Origin: Puffinus mauretanicus
Taxonomy: Eukaryota > Chordata > Aves > Procellariiformes > Procellariidae
DNA length: 64,000 nucleotides
Assembly (NCBI GenBank): GCA_023333565.1
Contig: JAJKFH010004053.1
Coordinates: forward strand, 1,984,001-2,048,000
Reading direction: 5' to 3'
Positions 1-11,300 of the stretch are shown here, one piece after another. The notes below the pieces were generated by a model that worked only from the letters and a program-made list of their open reading frames with translations, did not search any database and was not told where the DNA came from. The position numbers were made by a program, and so were the translations under genes. Within the stretch, counting starts at the first letter, position 1. Every line of letters starts with the position of its first letter.

Positions 1-26
1 TGTTCACTATGTAGGCGCACCAGTTC
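1..26 (-). CDS. EMILIN2: EMILIN2 exon 2, 5' end only (cut by window edge)
   Basis: Read on the minus strand, a pyrimidine and C run ending in CAG is followed by G AAC TGG TGC GCC TAC ATA GTG AAC. With the two bases AA from exon 1 this gives K-N-W-C-A-Y-I-V-N. This is the start of the cysteine-rich EMI domain of EMILIN proteins; from memory, human EMILIN2 reads NKNWCAYIVN at the same place. EMI domains mediate multimer assembly of these secreted matrix glycoproteins. Only 26 bases are in the window. Confidence 0.88.
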
Positions 27-29
27 CTG

Positions 30-960
30 GGGGGGAAAGACAACGGCCGTCAGGGACGGGCGGCGGCATGAGGGGGCCCACACACCGTCCCGGTCCGCCC
101 GCCCCGGCACCCCCGGCTTTCCCAGCCCGCCTCAGCCCGCCCCGGCTCGCCGCGCCGCCGGCGGCGTCTCCCGCAGCCCCCTCCGGGGCGGGCGGTACTC
201 ACTTGCTGCGGGAGCCCGGTCGGGTGTACCGCAGGTGCGGGGTGGCGTGGCTGAGCGCGGCGCCCAGGGCGAGGAGGAGCGGCAGCGCCCAGCCCGAGGG
301 CGCCGCGGGCCCCGGGCACAGCTCCATGGGGCGACGGGCAGCGGCGGCTGGCGAGCGGGGAGGACCGGTGCCTCTCCGCGGGCTCCCTCCGTCCGTCTGT
401 CCCTCCGTCCGTCCCGCCCGCCCTCGCCCGTTCCCAGCTCCCTCACTGACGCAAATCCCCCCCACCCCGTTTCCGCCCTCAGCGGCGGCTCCGCACCCCC
501 CTCCGGCCGAGGCGCTGCTCCCCTCCACCCCCGCCCGGCCGGCCCCGGCCCCTGCCCCGGCCCCCCGCCCGGCTCTAGCCCGCCGGCCGAGGAGGAGCGG
601 CGCTGCGCGCAGGCGGAGGGGCGGCCGCCGGCCCCACATGGCGCCCGGCCGCCATGAGCGCGGCCCCCACCCGGGGACAGCCCCCGCTCCCCGTCCCCTG
701 CCCGAGCTGGCCGCCTGCCGCCCCTGAGCCTGTTTTTCCCACTGGAAAGCTGATGGGGGGAGAAGGCCGGGCCGGGCCCCTGGGAAGAGCGGGGCAGGCA
801 GTGGGCCGTGCCCTCCCGGGGGGCCCGGGGTCCTGGGGCAGAGGGCAGCCCGCGAACCGCGGGCAAGTGGGGCACTGGGTTCACCTTCAAATGGGGTCGG
901 CGCAGGCCCGGTGGACTCCTGGTGCCTGTGAGGAGGGTTTTGGCGGGCTTGCTGCCGTGC
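30..960 (-). promoter_or_regulatory. EMILIN2: CpG island and presumed promoter of EMILIN2
   Basis: About 0.9 kb of very GC- and CpG-rich DNA covers exon 1, intron 1 and upstream sequence to about 960, with many GGGCGG/CCGCCC-type boxes and G runs, and then falls abruptly to AT-rich DNA. It is the only such island apart from the intronic LTR. No clear TATA box is seen, so dispersed initiation somewhere in about 330-650 is inferred. Long open frames here on both strands (proline, arginine and alanine rich) reflect lack of stop codons in GC-rich DNA and are not genes. Confidence 0.75.
203..327 (-). CDS. EMILIN2: EMILIN2 exon 1: start codon and signal peptide
   Basis: The exon encodes 41 residues plus two bases and ends at a strong donor, AA|GTGAGT. 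The start chosen is the ATG at 325-327: the product begins MELCPGPAAPSG and has a hydrophobic core, WALPLLLALGAALSHA, so it is a typical secretory signal peptide with likely cleavage after SHA. The phase joins exactly to exon 2 across an intron of only 176 bases (27-202). The length and layout (signal, short proline/arginine-rich linker, then KNWCAY) match human EMILIN2, though the signal sequence itself is diverged. The protein is an extracellular matrix glycoprotein of the EMILIN/multimerin family. The frame stays open upstream of this ATG, but that is GC-rich untranslated sequence with no signal-like start. EMILIN1 or EMILIN3 would be the alternative; the position next to SMCHD1 argues for EMILIN2. 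Confidence 0.87.
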
Positions 961-3900
961 GGTCCAGCTCGACACCAGTGCCTTGACAGGGTCGGTGTTC
1001 CCTTGTGTGGCCCAACAGCTCATACCCACCCTTGGGCTTGGGAGTGCTGCTGGCGGCTACCTCTGTAAGCGATGTACAGTAGGCCATTATTCATAAGGAG
1101 AACTGTCGCTGGGCAGAGAGAGCAATGGGCATTCAAACTCACTCGGGCGTTAAAATCTAACTCGAGCACCTTGACTGGGTGCCCATGTGAGGCCGCCTGC
1201 GGTGGGTCCCAGACCACAGGGAGGCCCCTCTATCCTCCTCAGCTCCTGCTCTTTTGAAGCGATTGCTTTGGATTCAGGCAAAACTGAATAAAGCGTCGAG
1301 GCTGGGCCAGGGCAGGCTGCTCCCGCCAGAGGGAAGGAAGGGAAAGGAGAGAGCGGTGCTTGGGTGGAGAAGAGGTTGGGTGGGACATTTGGGAGCAGTG
1401 CCTGCTGCTGCTGCTGAGCCTGACCAGCCCCAGCCCTGCCCACGTGCTCCCCGTGGCCACTCAGGCTGAGCAGCCACTCAGCCTTTCTAGGTCTCACGTA
1501 CAGGCAAAGCAGGCAGCGGGGCCAGGCCCTTTCTTCTGCTATAGGCAGAGGCCTGCCTGAGCTGAACATGGACCTCATCGTCTGCCCCGACCTGCTGAAA
1601 CAGGTTTCATCTGCCAGTCTTGCAGTCGGGCTCACCTGACGATTTCACTCGGCTTTCGAGGAAAATAAGCTTTAAATGCTGAGGTCAAAAATTGTGCTTT
1701 CAGACTGCTTTTTAATAATTGTTTCACTGGAAATATACACTAAAGCTTTTTGCCCCCAAGAGAAATGTGTCCCATTACAGATGCGTAGGAACACTTCGCT
1801 GGTGATGAGTAGCAATGGGAAAATATGAGATTATTACTGTCACTTCAATCTGTCCCGTTTCACTTGAAAAAACGCCACCCTCCTAATGTTCTGCAGCTGC
1901 TTTGGTGAGAGTAGCACCTCACTGTCTAAGAAATTATGCTTCAGGCAAAGGTTCAACAATTTGCTGTGCCACTGTTTACATTTGCAAGAGCATGCCGTTC
2001 AGGCGTCATTATTTATGCCGGCAGAAATTATTTGGAGTTTCTCCATCCTGAAGAAAGCAAGACTACAGTTCAGTCCCTAAAAAGCAATGAAGAAAGCTCT
2101 TTCTTCCTTTTTCCCCTCCTCATCCAGTCAAGGAACTTGTGAAGTTGGTCTTTTTCCAAAAGTGATGAGCAATATGGAAGAGCTGTACGTTGTCCCACAA
2201 AGGGAAGGTCATTAAATAATGAAAGACTGAGGTCATGCCCGTCTTGAGAATGACTGCATAGTACAAAAATTAATACGCTGATTTAAACAAAATGAGCATG
2301 AAGCAATAGTATGTTTCCATACACAAAGCACTGAGCTTATACCTTGGTGAAGGGAGATAAAGCAGATGTTACCTGATTTGCCATGAGGGCACCTTTCTAA
2401 CCTGCAAACCGCAGACTTGATTGCATGATCAAAGACAACTCGGGGCACCATTAAAAGGAGAGTCATTAAAGCCTTTCGCTTACCCTGTAGATACAGCAGA
2501 TAATGAGTCAGGAGTTGCCTGTAACTCCAAGACTCTGTCCTTGGAAAAATGTTTGTTCACTCAAGAACAGTGCAAGAAAGTCTCTCCCGTGTTTTCTGAT
2601 GTAGAGGAGTTGGCCCTTTACTGTCTGGATCAACTGCTTTATAAATATTATGAAACAGGACTTTGATAGTATTTGCTGCCATTACTTTAAAAGGGTATGT
2701 GAGATTTCTTCCACTGCAAAGCACAGTGTATTTTTGAGTTTGTTTCATTTAAAATAAACCATGACAATGAAAAACAAAGTCCTGCAGGACCATTCGCTTC
2801 TCCTCGCTGAAACCAGAGCTCTGTGGGAACTTGAATGCAAGCGCTGTTGCAGGGAGTGAAGTTTTATGCGTGGCTGCGTGATGGCTCAGTAAGGAGTAAC
2901 AGCAGAGCATGACTTGCGCTGAGAAGTATTTTGCTGAATAGAAATGGATGAATCTGGGCAGATGCATGGAGTTGACCTCAACTCCTCTGATATTCACACT
3001 GGGCCTATGATATCAGCTGATTCAACAACAACCAGAACAGAAACTGGGCTCTGCCAGGAGAATCTTCAGCTCAGGTGCACGCTGAAAATGCGGTCCAAGC
3101 TCTGCTCATGGATGCATTTTTTCTATGGGTGTAACTAGTTTTATTTCAGAGTGTAAGTATGAAGGTTAATAGTGCTCTCAAGGAGACAGCAATGCTCACG
3201 CTTTATTTTTCTGTGCTATTTCCTCTCATCTGTAAAATTCACAGAAATCCCAAGACAAATGATTCTTACAGTGCATGGAAAGCATCCCTCCACCCCTCCC
3301 TCCAAATGGAGTGTGTAGTCTGTGAGTGCACTGAGGAGGGCTTCAGTGGCTGGCGAGGTCAGTACACGCGTTCTTGGGAGATGGAGATCACAGACGTGAG
3401 TCCGTAAATCCTTTTAAGTTGTTTTAAAGTTCTTGTTTCTTTACTAAGCAGCCTGGCTGTGTTTTCAGCACCAGCATCCACCACACTTTCATACTTCATA
3501 ACAGGATAATGATGGAGAAACAACTAGGGCCACGTGTAAGAATCTGCCAGAGAGAGAAAGGTGCACAGAGCGGGCAGACAGAATAAATAGCAAAAACATT
3601 ATCAAAGTATTTACTGCAGAACTCCAAAAAAGAAATTTGTCTTTAATGGTGTGGTGCATGGAGAGGAAATGATGTTCTCCCTGCAGTTTACCTCTCATAT
3701 ATCAGCTCTTTCTGTAGATTTCAGCAATAAATTGCTTTGTGAATTCTAGGTTCCTTTTCTTCAGGTTCACCGCCTTAAAAAATTGCCATAATAACCTGAG
3801 GTGAGTGGTTTTTAGAGAGGTGTTTGTACTCCCTTGACGCTTCTCTTTAATAAAAAAGCTCTCTCGTCTAGAAGTATTCTCTGTGGCACAGAAGATCTTT

Positions 3901-6900
3901 CAGGTACTCCTCACCTGGCCATCAGATGCGAGAAGCCAGCCTACAGCTGTGCGTAGTCTGCCTTTACATTTGGCACTGTATTAACTCCGTCCATGAGTCA
4001 AAGCAGGTCACGGTGTCCCTCTGGAAAGATGAAACTGGTATTAGGGAACAAAGAAAAGTTTGAAAGGAAGCTGTAGGAAACTCCAAGCTAACAGAGGAAG
4101 GCTTGGATTGCGTTGTATGACGCATGCTGGTTTGGATATACCAGGAAAAGCACTCCGTGGGGAAAGAGGAGTTTGAATACTGTTTTGCAGAGACATGATA
4201 TAGCCCTGTCCCATTCATTTGGCCTGGTGTATATGTCACTACATAGTAATCTTAACATTAATATTAACATTAACATTTCTAATTCAAGTCTAGGATTAGT
4301 GTCATCCACATTCTTCCCTTCTCAGATCAGATCATGAGCTTTTTTTGCAATATCTTTTCAAAAATTATTCCACACTGCAAAAGTCAGGTTTCAATTTTGA
4401 AATTTTTATGTGCAATCACCTCTCTAAAGTCAGGCAGACACATATTTAGCTGTGAATGTTTAATGAAAATAAATGACTGAATGAAAAGTAAATAACAGAT
4501 GTTAATAAAATTACTATTTATAAACATGTTAACTTAAAAAATCCAAGCCCTAGTCAGGAGTGAATAAATAAACAAAGGAGAGGAGGGAGAGCAGATGATT
4601 TTGGTTTCCTTTTTGCTTGAGAGCCACCTTGGAGGGCCAGTTACAACTGCCATAGCAGTTACACAGCTATGAAGATTTTGTTAATTCCACAAACAAGGTC
4701 TGTAGCAGAGATCCACTCTAGCAGCTTTGGAGTATGCAGAAAAATAGCCAATATGGTCCTGACCAGTGCTCAGGCCACATCTTCGCCTAGTTGAAGTGCT
4801 GTATTTGCCTATCTAAGCGCTGATGGTGCAGTTTCGTATGGGCTCCGTGGAAGAGGCGCGGGGATATTTCAGTGCATGGGTGGGCAACCTGGCAACTCCA
4901 GCCTTTCTTCCTTGGTGTTATTTCCTTTCTGAGGGAAAACATTTGTGCTAAGTTTACTTATTTAAACAGAAAAACAAATCAGTGTATTACAAACAAGCGC
5001 AAACATTGCCCAGTTGTGGCATGCATTAAGTGTTTGTATTAAAACTGATGCTCTTTATAGTCATAGTTATGGTTTTGGCTAGAGAACAAAATAAACAAAA
5101 GCTAGTCCCTGGGAACAGCTATCTGAACACACTATTACAATCTGCTCAAGGCTTCAAGGCAGGAGAGCAGAGCTCAATATACGTTATTCTCCACCAGGAA
5201 GAATGATCTGCCTGAGTGTTGGAGCGTCGTAAACCCCAAGTATGCCACGCTTGTGGAACATCCTATCTACTTTGTACTGAATAGTCATGACAACTAAAGA
5301 AATAGTGATTAAGGTCTACACTGCTTCCATAGGAAAGTTAAGAGCGCTCTCATATTACTTACTATACGATGTGAGAGGACTGAATGACATATCGTCCACT
5401 GTTACCATGGATTTCCGAGCAAGTCTGGAGCCTGTGCAGAGAGAAGACATCAGAGTATAGGATGACAATCAGAAGAAAACATTTTAATGCTCCGCAAGAC
5501 CTTTCGGTGAAGAGCTCCAGGCTGGCTGACACATGCGCAAAGGTGGAAGAAGTTAAAGAGCACTGGAAAGAAGATCAGAGGAGATCAGCATTTCCTGGCA
5601 GATGGGTTGAGAGTGGGAGGGTAGAGGAGGTATGGGGAAGAGGTTTCTTTTGTGTCTTATCTTTAATTTGGTGGAATTGTCAAGTGACTTCAATTGAGAA
5701 GATGCATAATGCATAATTTGTTCTTTCCACAGCTACTACTGCTCTAAACCTGCACATACAGTAGGACAAAGTTGGTTCATACAAAGCTACCTGTGCACAG
5801 ACCCTTCAAAAAACCTGCAGGCAAATTGCTGAAACATAGTTAAAGACTGAATCTGAAACTGCCTGCATTGTTTACCCTTGCTGTAAAGAGTTTCTTCCAA
5901 TCTTGCTTGTTACAAAATCAAGAATTGTCGTATTTGGTTACAGACTTACTGGTTACTCTGGTTTTGATATCTCACCTCTGATGGTAGGTGCAATATTTCA
6001 GAATAAAGAATAAAACTGAGGGCATTAATTATTGTGCAGTCCTTACCTCCAATAAAGGGCACCTTCCAGAGTTTCATGGCATGCACTGCCCTTATTAATG
6101 TGCCTTTCTCTGATGGATTGTGTCAGATTTCAGCTTTCATGATTTTTTAGAGATGAGCTGGAAAGCAGAGAAAGGAGTGGCACATGACGTTACAGTGTTT
6201 GGGACAAAGTTGTCAACAAACTTTTAAACAATTACATTGTTCCTGATAGAAAATTCCATGATACTGAAGCTTTAATTCCTTGTTCATCAATTTATCCAGT
6301 CTCTTGCTGAAGTTCTCAGTGTTTTAACTAAGCAAGAAGATTACGTGAGTTTAACCACAACAGGTGCAAGTTTCTATGCAGACATTGTAATCTCAATTTA
6401 GGCATAATAGGTCTTGGTTTATTTCAAGGAATTGATTGAAAATGCAGTAAGTCCACTTAATATTAAAATAAGAAGCTCTTCCTGAAAACAAGAGGCGGAA
6501 ATTCTTGATGTAGATAAGACCTAATACTGTAATTCACAACATCGTTCTTGCTTCCTTGGAAAAAATAACTCCTGGCCTAATTATTTCCCAATCAAAAAAA
6601 AAAGACCGCTAGTTTTAAGGAAGCTTTTTGTACATTTCTTCTGATTCTTATCTATTTTGCATTCAAAAGCAAGGTTAAATTTAACTTCTGCTCAGCTTGC
6701 ACACTGTAAAGATTCAGGGTTCTTAAAGAAATTTTGTGTTTCAAAGTGAACTAATCAAACACAAAAATGCCAAGAATATTTTAAATAAGACCTCATTAGG
6801 TAAAGACCATGGCCGCAAATATTTCATGCCTCTCTGCAGTCATGCCATGTTTTTAGAAGAGGATTTATATAGGCTAGTTCATTTTTCTGATTCAGCCATT

Positions 6901-7103
6901 TGGACACTGAGCAAATTTCTTCAGCTTCTCTGGTTTCTCTCTGGTTTCTCCCTGGTAGAAGGTGCTGCCCATTATTTGTCCTGTAAATTCTTGTTAAGGT
7001 TACAGCAGCTCCGAGGTGCAAAAATCCAAAGAAAAGAGAAGAACAAAACGAAAATCTCTTTTTTCATTTGCCTTCTCCAATCTTATATTTTCACAGTGTA
7101 ATG
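961..7103. other. Intergenic DNA upstream of EMILIN2, no gene recognised
   Basis: AT-rich noncoding sequence beyond the CpG island. Reading frames are short, unrelated to any family I know and without splice-consistent neighbours. The only small pattern is an ATTAAC-type tandem run near 4252-4276. Enhancers could lie here but cannot be recognised by eye. Confidence 0.6.
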
Positions 7104-7238
7104 ATGGTATGTGCAGTCTGATTAACATACAATTAGACACACAATTAGGACCCAATGCCAAACATTTCTTGAGAATAATTTCTAGAACAATCTCTAGAAT
7201 AAACACAGATAATTTTTTGTAGACTCTGTGAACAAAAT
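7104..7238 (+). repeat. Left arm of a near-identical inverted repeat
   Basis: This segment, with its clear core beginning GCAGTCTGATTAAC at 7113 and ending GAACAAAAT, recurs as its reverse complement at 8254-8391. Over the core of about 127 bases I count three substitutions and one 2-base indel. The outer dozen bases are more diverged. It might be a long terminal inverted repeat of a DNA transposon or a local inverted duplication; no transposase frame is seen between the arms. Confidence 0.85.
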
Positions 7239-8253
7239 TTTTAATTTCAAAAACTACAACTCAAAATTATATGACTACAGCTTCTGGTGAACAAAGCAAA
7301 ATGGCAGCTCCAGGCCCGGTCCCTGCAGCCAGTGACATTGCTCACCAGAAATGCAGAACTATGGGGAGGAAGGGGGGAGGAGAGTCCCTTTTAGCAGATC
7401 ACTCTTGTCACCCTTCCCCGAGGCCATTTCCCCCCCCTACACAGTACCAAAGGTGCTTTCATGTAGAATGAGGCTGGCAACCTCCTACAAGTACAGGATG
7501 AGGCTGTAATACTTCTATGTGCACAGACCTACTCAAGGAGCAGGACTTCCTATATAATAGTAAGGCTATCGCAATCGAATTCATAAAAATGAACACATAG
7601 CTTCTACCCAAAAGGGTTTACAGTCAAATCAGACTCAGGCAGCAAATGTTATGCTGCCTGTTTCTCAGCACACCTGTAAGCTCCAGTATTGTATTGTGAC
7701 AAATCGTATCTTGTTTTGTCGTAATGTGAAATGCAAAGGAAACTCTGTGATCATTTTTTGCAGTTACTTTTGATTCTCTGTTTATCTTTCGAGAGTTTCA
7801 AAGGAGATGGCAATTTTAAAAAATGATAAGTTAAACAAAAGAAGGAAGAAGATGAAATAAAATGTAAGGGGCTGCACAAGAGTGTAACTGGGGATCAGAC
7901 ACAAAAAGGCATCGGGGGTAAGAAAGTGCGGAAAGAGGAGATGGTGAGCTCCGCACTGTAAGGATGGGCAGCATCTTGCTCTGATCATATGCTCATTATT
8001 CAAATGTCGTTATTCAAACAATTGCTTTATTGTATTGTACTTTCTTGTACTTCATGTACTCTAACATGAATTTCTATTAGTTGGAGCTGAGGGAAAACTC
8101 TTTGTTCTTCCTCAGGCTCCCTGTACGTTGGGGAGAGGCCGTCTGTAAATGTTCTACTATTGAACCCTAAATACCTTCTGAAGGGATGTGCAGTTGCAAA
8201 GACAAATATACCAAGAAGCATATTGAACTGGAAAAAAGGGAAGTTTATATCTT
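7239..8253. other. Spacer between the inverted-repeat arms
   Basis: About 1 kb of single-copy-looking DNA. It has a small GC-rich island near 7300-7440 and is otherwise AT-rich. No coding frame longer than about 75 residues and no recognisable transposase. If the arms are transposon ends, this would be a non-autonomous internal region. Confidence 0.4.
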
Positions 8254-8391
8254 ATTTTGTTCACAGAGTCTACAAAAAATTATCTGTGTTTATTCTAGAG
8301 ATTGTTCTAGAAATTATTCTCAAGAAATGTTTCGCATTGTGTCCTAATTGTGTGTCTAATTGTGTGTGTTAATCAGACTGCGCAAACCATT
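8254..8391 (-). repeat. Right arm of the inverted repeat
   Basis: Reverse-complement partner of 7104-7238, about 97 percent identical in the core. Because the arms read in opposite sense, parallel short reading frames (FILEIVLEIILKKC) appear on opposite strands at both sites; these are a by-product and not a gene. The 1.0 kb between the arms shows no further symmetry. Confidence 0.85.
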
Positions 8392-11300
8392 TGCATTGGA
8401 TTTCCTAGGGCTGCAATTAAATAAACTGGTGATAGCAGTGCTCTGGTTTGATCAGTTAAGCAATCTAAATGAGCCAAGGGTAACATCCTTAGAGTAGGGA
8501 AGTATTTAACTCCCACCAATTTTTATGGCAGTTAAAAGCCTGCATCTCTGTGAAAACTAGAGGTTAAGCACCCAAGATTTGTTTCAGTGAAACCTCTGCT
8601 GGATAACATCACTGGATACCATCTGTACGCATTGTGCGCCTCACACCGTCGCCTTCTTTTGAAAATCTCGGGCAAGAATCAATAGTTTAATTAAACAAAA
8701 CCAAATATTCTTTTGTTCAGACGTGCTGGGTTAAAGCAATGCCATGATGTGGTTAGCAATGTCTACGGAGAACGGGGAGGTACAGAAGTGTTTTCCAATA
8801 CGATGGCCTTGTTGATTGTTTCTTCCCAGTACTGGGAGAGGCGAGTAGAATGAGGCACGAATACATGCCTCCTAACAAGTAGTAGGCCTTGTAGTTAATT
8901 ACAATTAGTAGAAGGTAAGGAATATCTAAATATATATTTAAACTGTCTCATATCACTGAATTTTCCATTCTGCATCATAATATCCTTTTGCTAAGTATTT
9001 ATTAATATTGATAAATATTTAGATTTTAGAAGATCTCAGAGATTTCAGTCATATCTGTAAGTTATTTATGAGTCCAGCTCAGTCTTGAATTTCCTTTTTC
9101 CCACCTGAGATCAAAACCTTGTGGTGACACCATTTCCTCTGATTCTTTCCGACATGTCCTACACTTCAGTACCCTTCCTGCTGCAGGCTGTACAGATGAG
9201 CGTTCTTGATCAGCCATGGACTTGTATCCTCTTTAATTTGTCTTTTATTGTTAAAAGGAAATATCCATTGCCAAAGGAGGGTGTGTCTTTTATATCGTTT
9301 TGGAAGAGCAACATCTACAGGGATGATGGTTGATGGAGAAGTTAAAAATGACGAACGTTGCTGGTGTGTTTCCTGTGTGGTGGATTGAAAACCGGTGGAT
9401 CAAATGACTGTAATACTTTCACTGAACAACAAGACTGTATGCAGTAGTGGTAAAATGAACTCATGGTTTCAGAATTTACTTAAGAGAACATAAGATATTA
9501 AGAATTTATGTATAGCAGCATGTGTTCAAGAATGAACTCAGTCATGGACTCAGTTCAGGGCATCTGGCATTATTTACAGCATTCGCTTTTACTTTTAGGA
9601 GCACAGAATTTCAGGCTTGTAGAGTGTTATTTAAAATACTTTTTTATGACAGTTAAAATGGAACCCAAACTTTAGGATGAACTCTGTCAGGGATTGTTAA
9701 TACTCTCTGTGCCTGTTGGTGTTAGTCTTTTCTTTTTATTCCCTTTAGCCATTTACAGAACACCACGGTGGAGTCATTACTGCTCTACGATGAGAAATGA
9801 ATAGGGAGGGAATCCTGTTGTTTTATAGGTACCTGTCAGTGGTGCTAGCGGATCTGAACAAAATCAGAGCTCTGTTGTCTCCAGTGTTATACAGTCACAA
9901 GCTCTGTGCCAAGGCCTGGTCTCTACAGAGAGTTTTGCCACTTCAGTTATACTAACAGTGCTAAAGCCAGAAAAGGTTCTGTAGATAAAGATGTGGTTAT
10001 TGTGCAAAAAACCGGTATAGCCTATTTCAGTTTGGGAAGTGGTTAAACTCTGTGCCAGATGAAATTCCCCGTATTCCAGTAATAACAGCACCCACGCTAA
10101 GGGTTGTAGGCCAGCTGAGGTTGGGATGGAGGGGGAGGCAGTGGGAAGGAAGCAGAGGAGAAGGGGTAGGGAGTTTTGGTCTTTTCTTTCACCTTGTGTA
10201 GCTCTTTCTGAAAGAAGTGAAAAGCTTACATTTGTCATTGATGTTTAGAAATATATTGGTTATTGTTTCTCTCCTTTCAAATTTAATTGTGGAGAAACAG
10301 GACAATCTCTGCTGTGAGATGCTGCCTTACTTCATGTCAGTCTACACATTCCGTTTGAACAGTATTCCAACAGTTACCAACAATAGGCAAACATTGAAGG
10401 CAAACATTCAATTAATAAGTCACACCAGCTCATTCCTACTGTGTCCCTGAAGTTTGTCATTGAGAAAGAAATAACATCACAGAGGCTGTAGCTGTAGACA
10501 TATTTTTAAACTGCACTAGGGGAAAATAAATTGTCTGAAGCACATTAGGATGTTTCCTAATTGGAGATCAAGGAAGTCACTGCAAATTATCACACTGTAA
10601 TTTCACTGCAAATAGTATACTGCAGAAGATTAGCACGAATTATGGGGACAGTTCTCTTTCACAGAAGAAGACATCTGTATCCAGAGCATACAAAGTAAGC
10701 CAAATGTCTAGAAACTTCATGTGTGTATAATTGAAGAGGTTTAGATTAGTTTTAGATAACTCACAAGAGCCACTTCACTGACTGTATCCTGAGACAGCCA
10801 AAACTTCACTGCCTCATGCATGAGTTGTCCTTTTTGCCCTGAAAAAGTGGGAATGCTCCCAAGACCTTTATTCCTAGAGAGGTCTGTTCCGTTAACGGAC
10901 TTTACAAGTTACAACAGTGAAACCCTGATGGAGGAGGAATGTCTTATTGTTAGATTATGGGATGTATTTTGTTACATCAGTTGTCTCTTCAAAAAAATGA
11001 GGCAGAAAAAATAATCTCTGCAACTGCTGTGCTTCATTTGTCTTTACATTTTTTTTGGTATTGCAGCATCTCATACATTTTGCTTTTTCATTCAAGCTCC
11101 AGTTCCTGGAATTCCAGCGTGATTTGAGCACTTCAGATTGTATTGCAAGAAGTAGTTAGTTCTGGCATTCCTTTGCAGAAAGTAATTTGAAAACCTGATT
11201 CAAAACCATCCTACAGACTCAGAAACAAAAAGGCAAGTACAAAGAATTGTATACTTTTAAATTAAATCTCATGACTTTTAGCCAGTCGCCTGATTTTTTT

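Noticed and set aside
68..1029. Long open frames on both strands (up to 276 codons) in the first kilobase
   Set aside because: They lie in a CpG island and are Pro/Arg/Ala rich by composition; only the 203-327 segment has a signal peptide, a donor and homology.
9864..10238. Minus-strand 124-codon frame
   Set aside because: Chance-like composition, no splice sites, no homology recognised.
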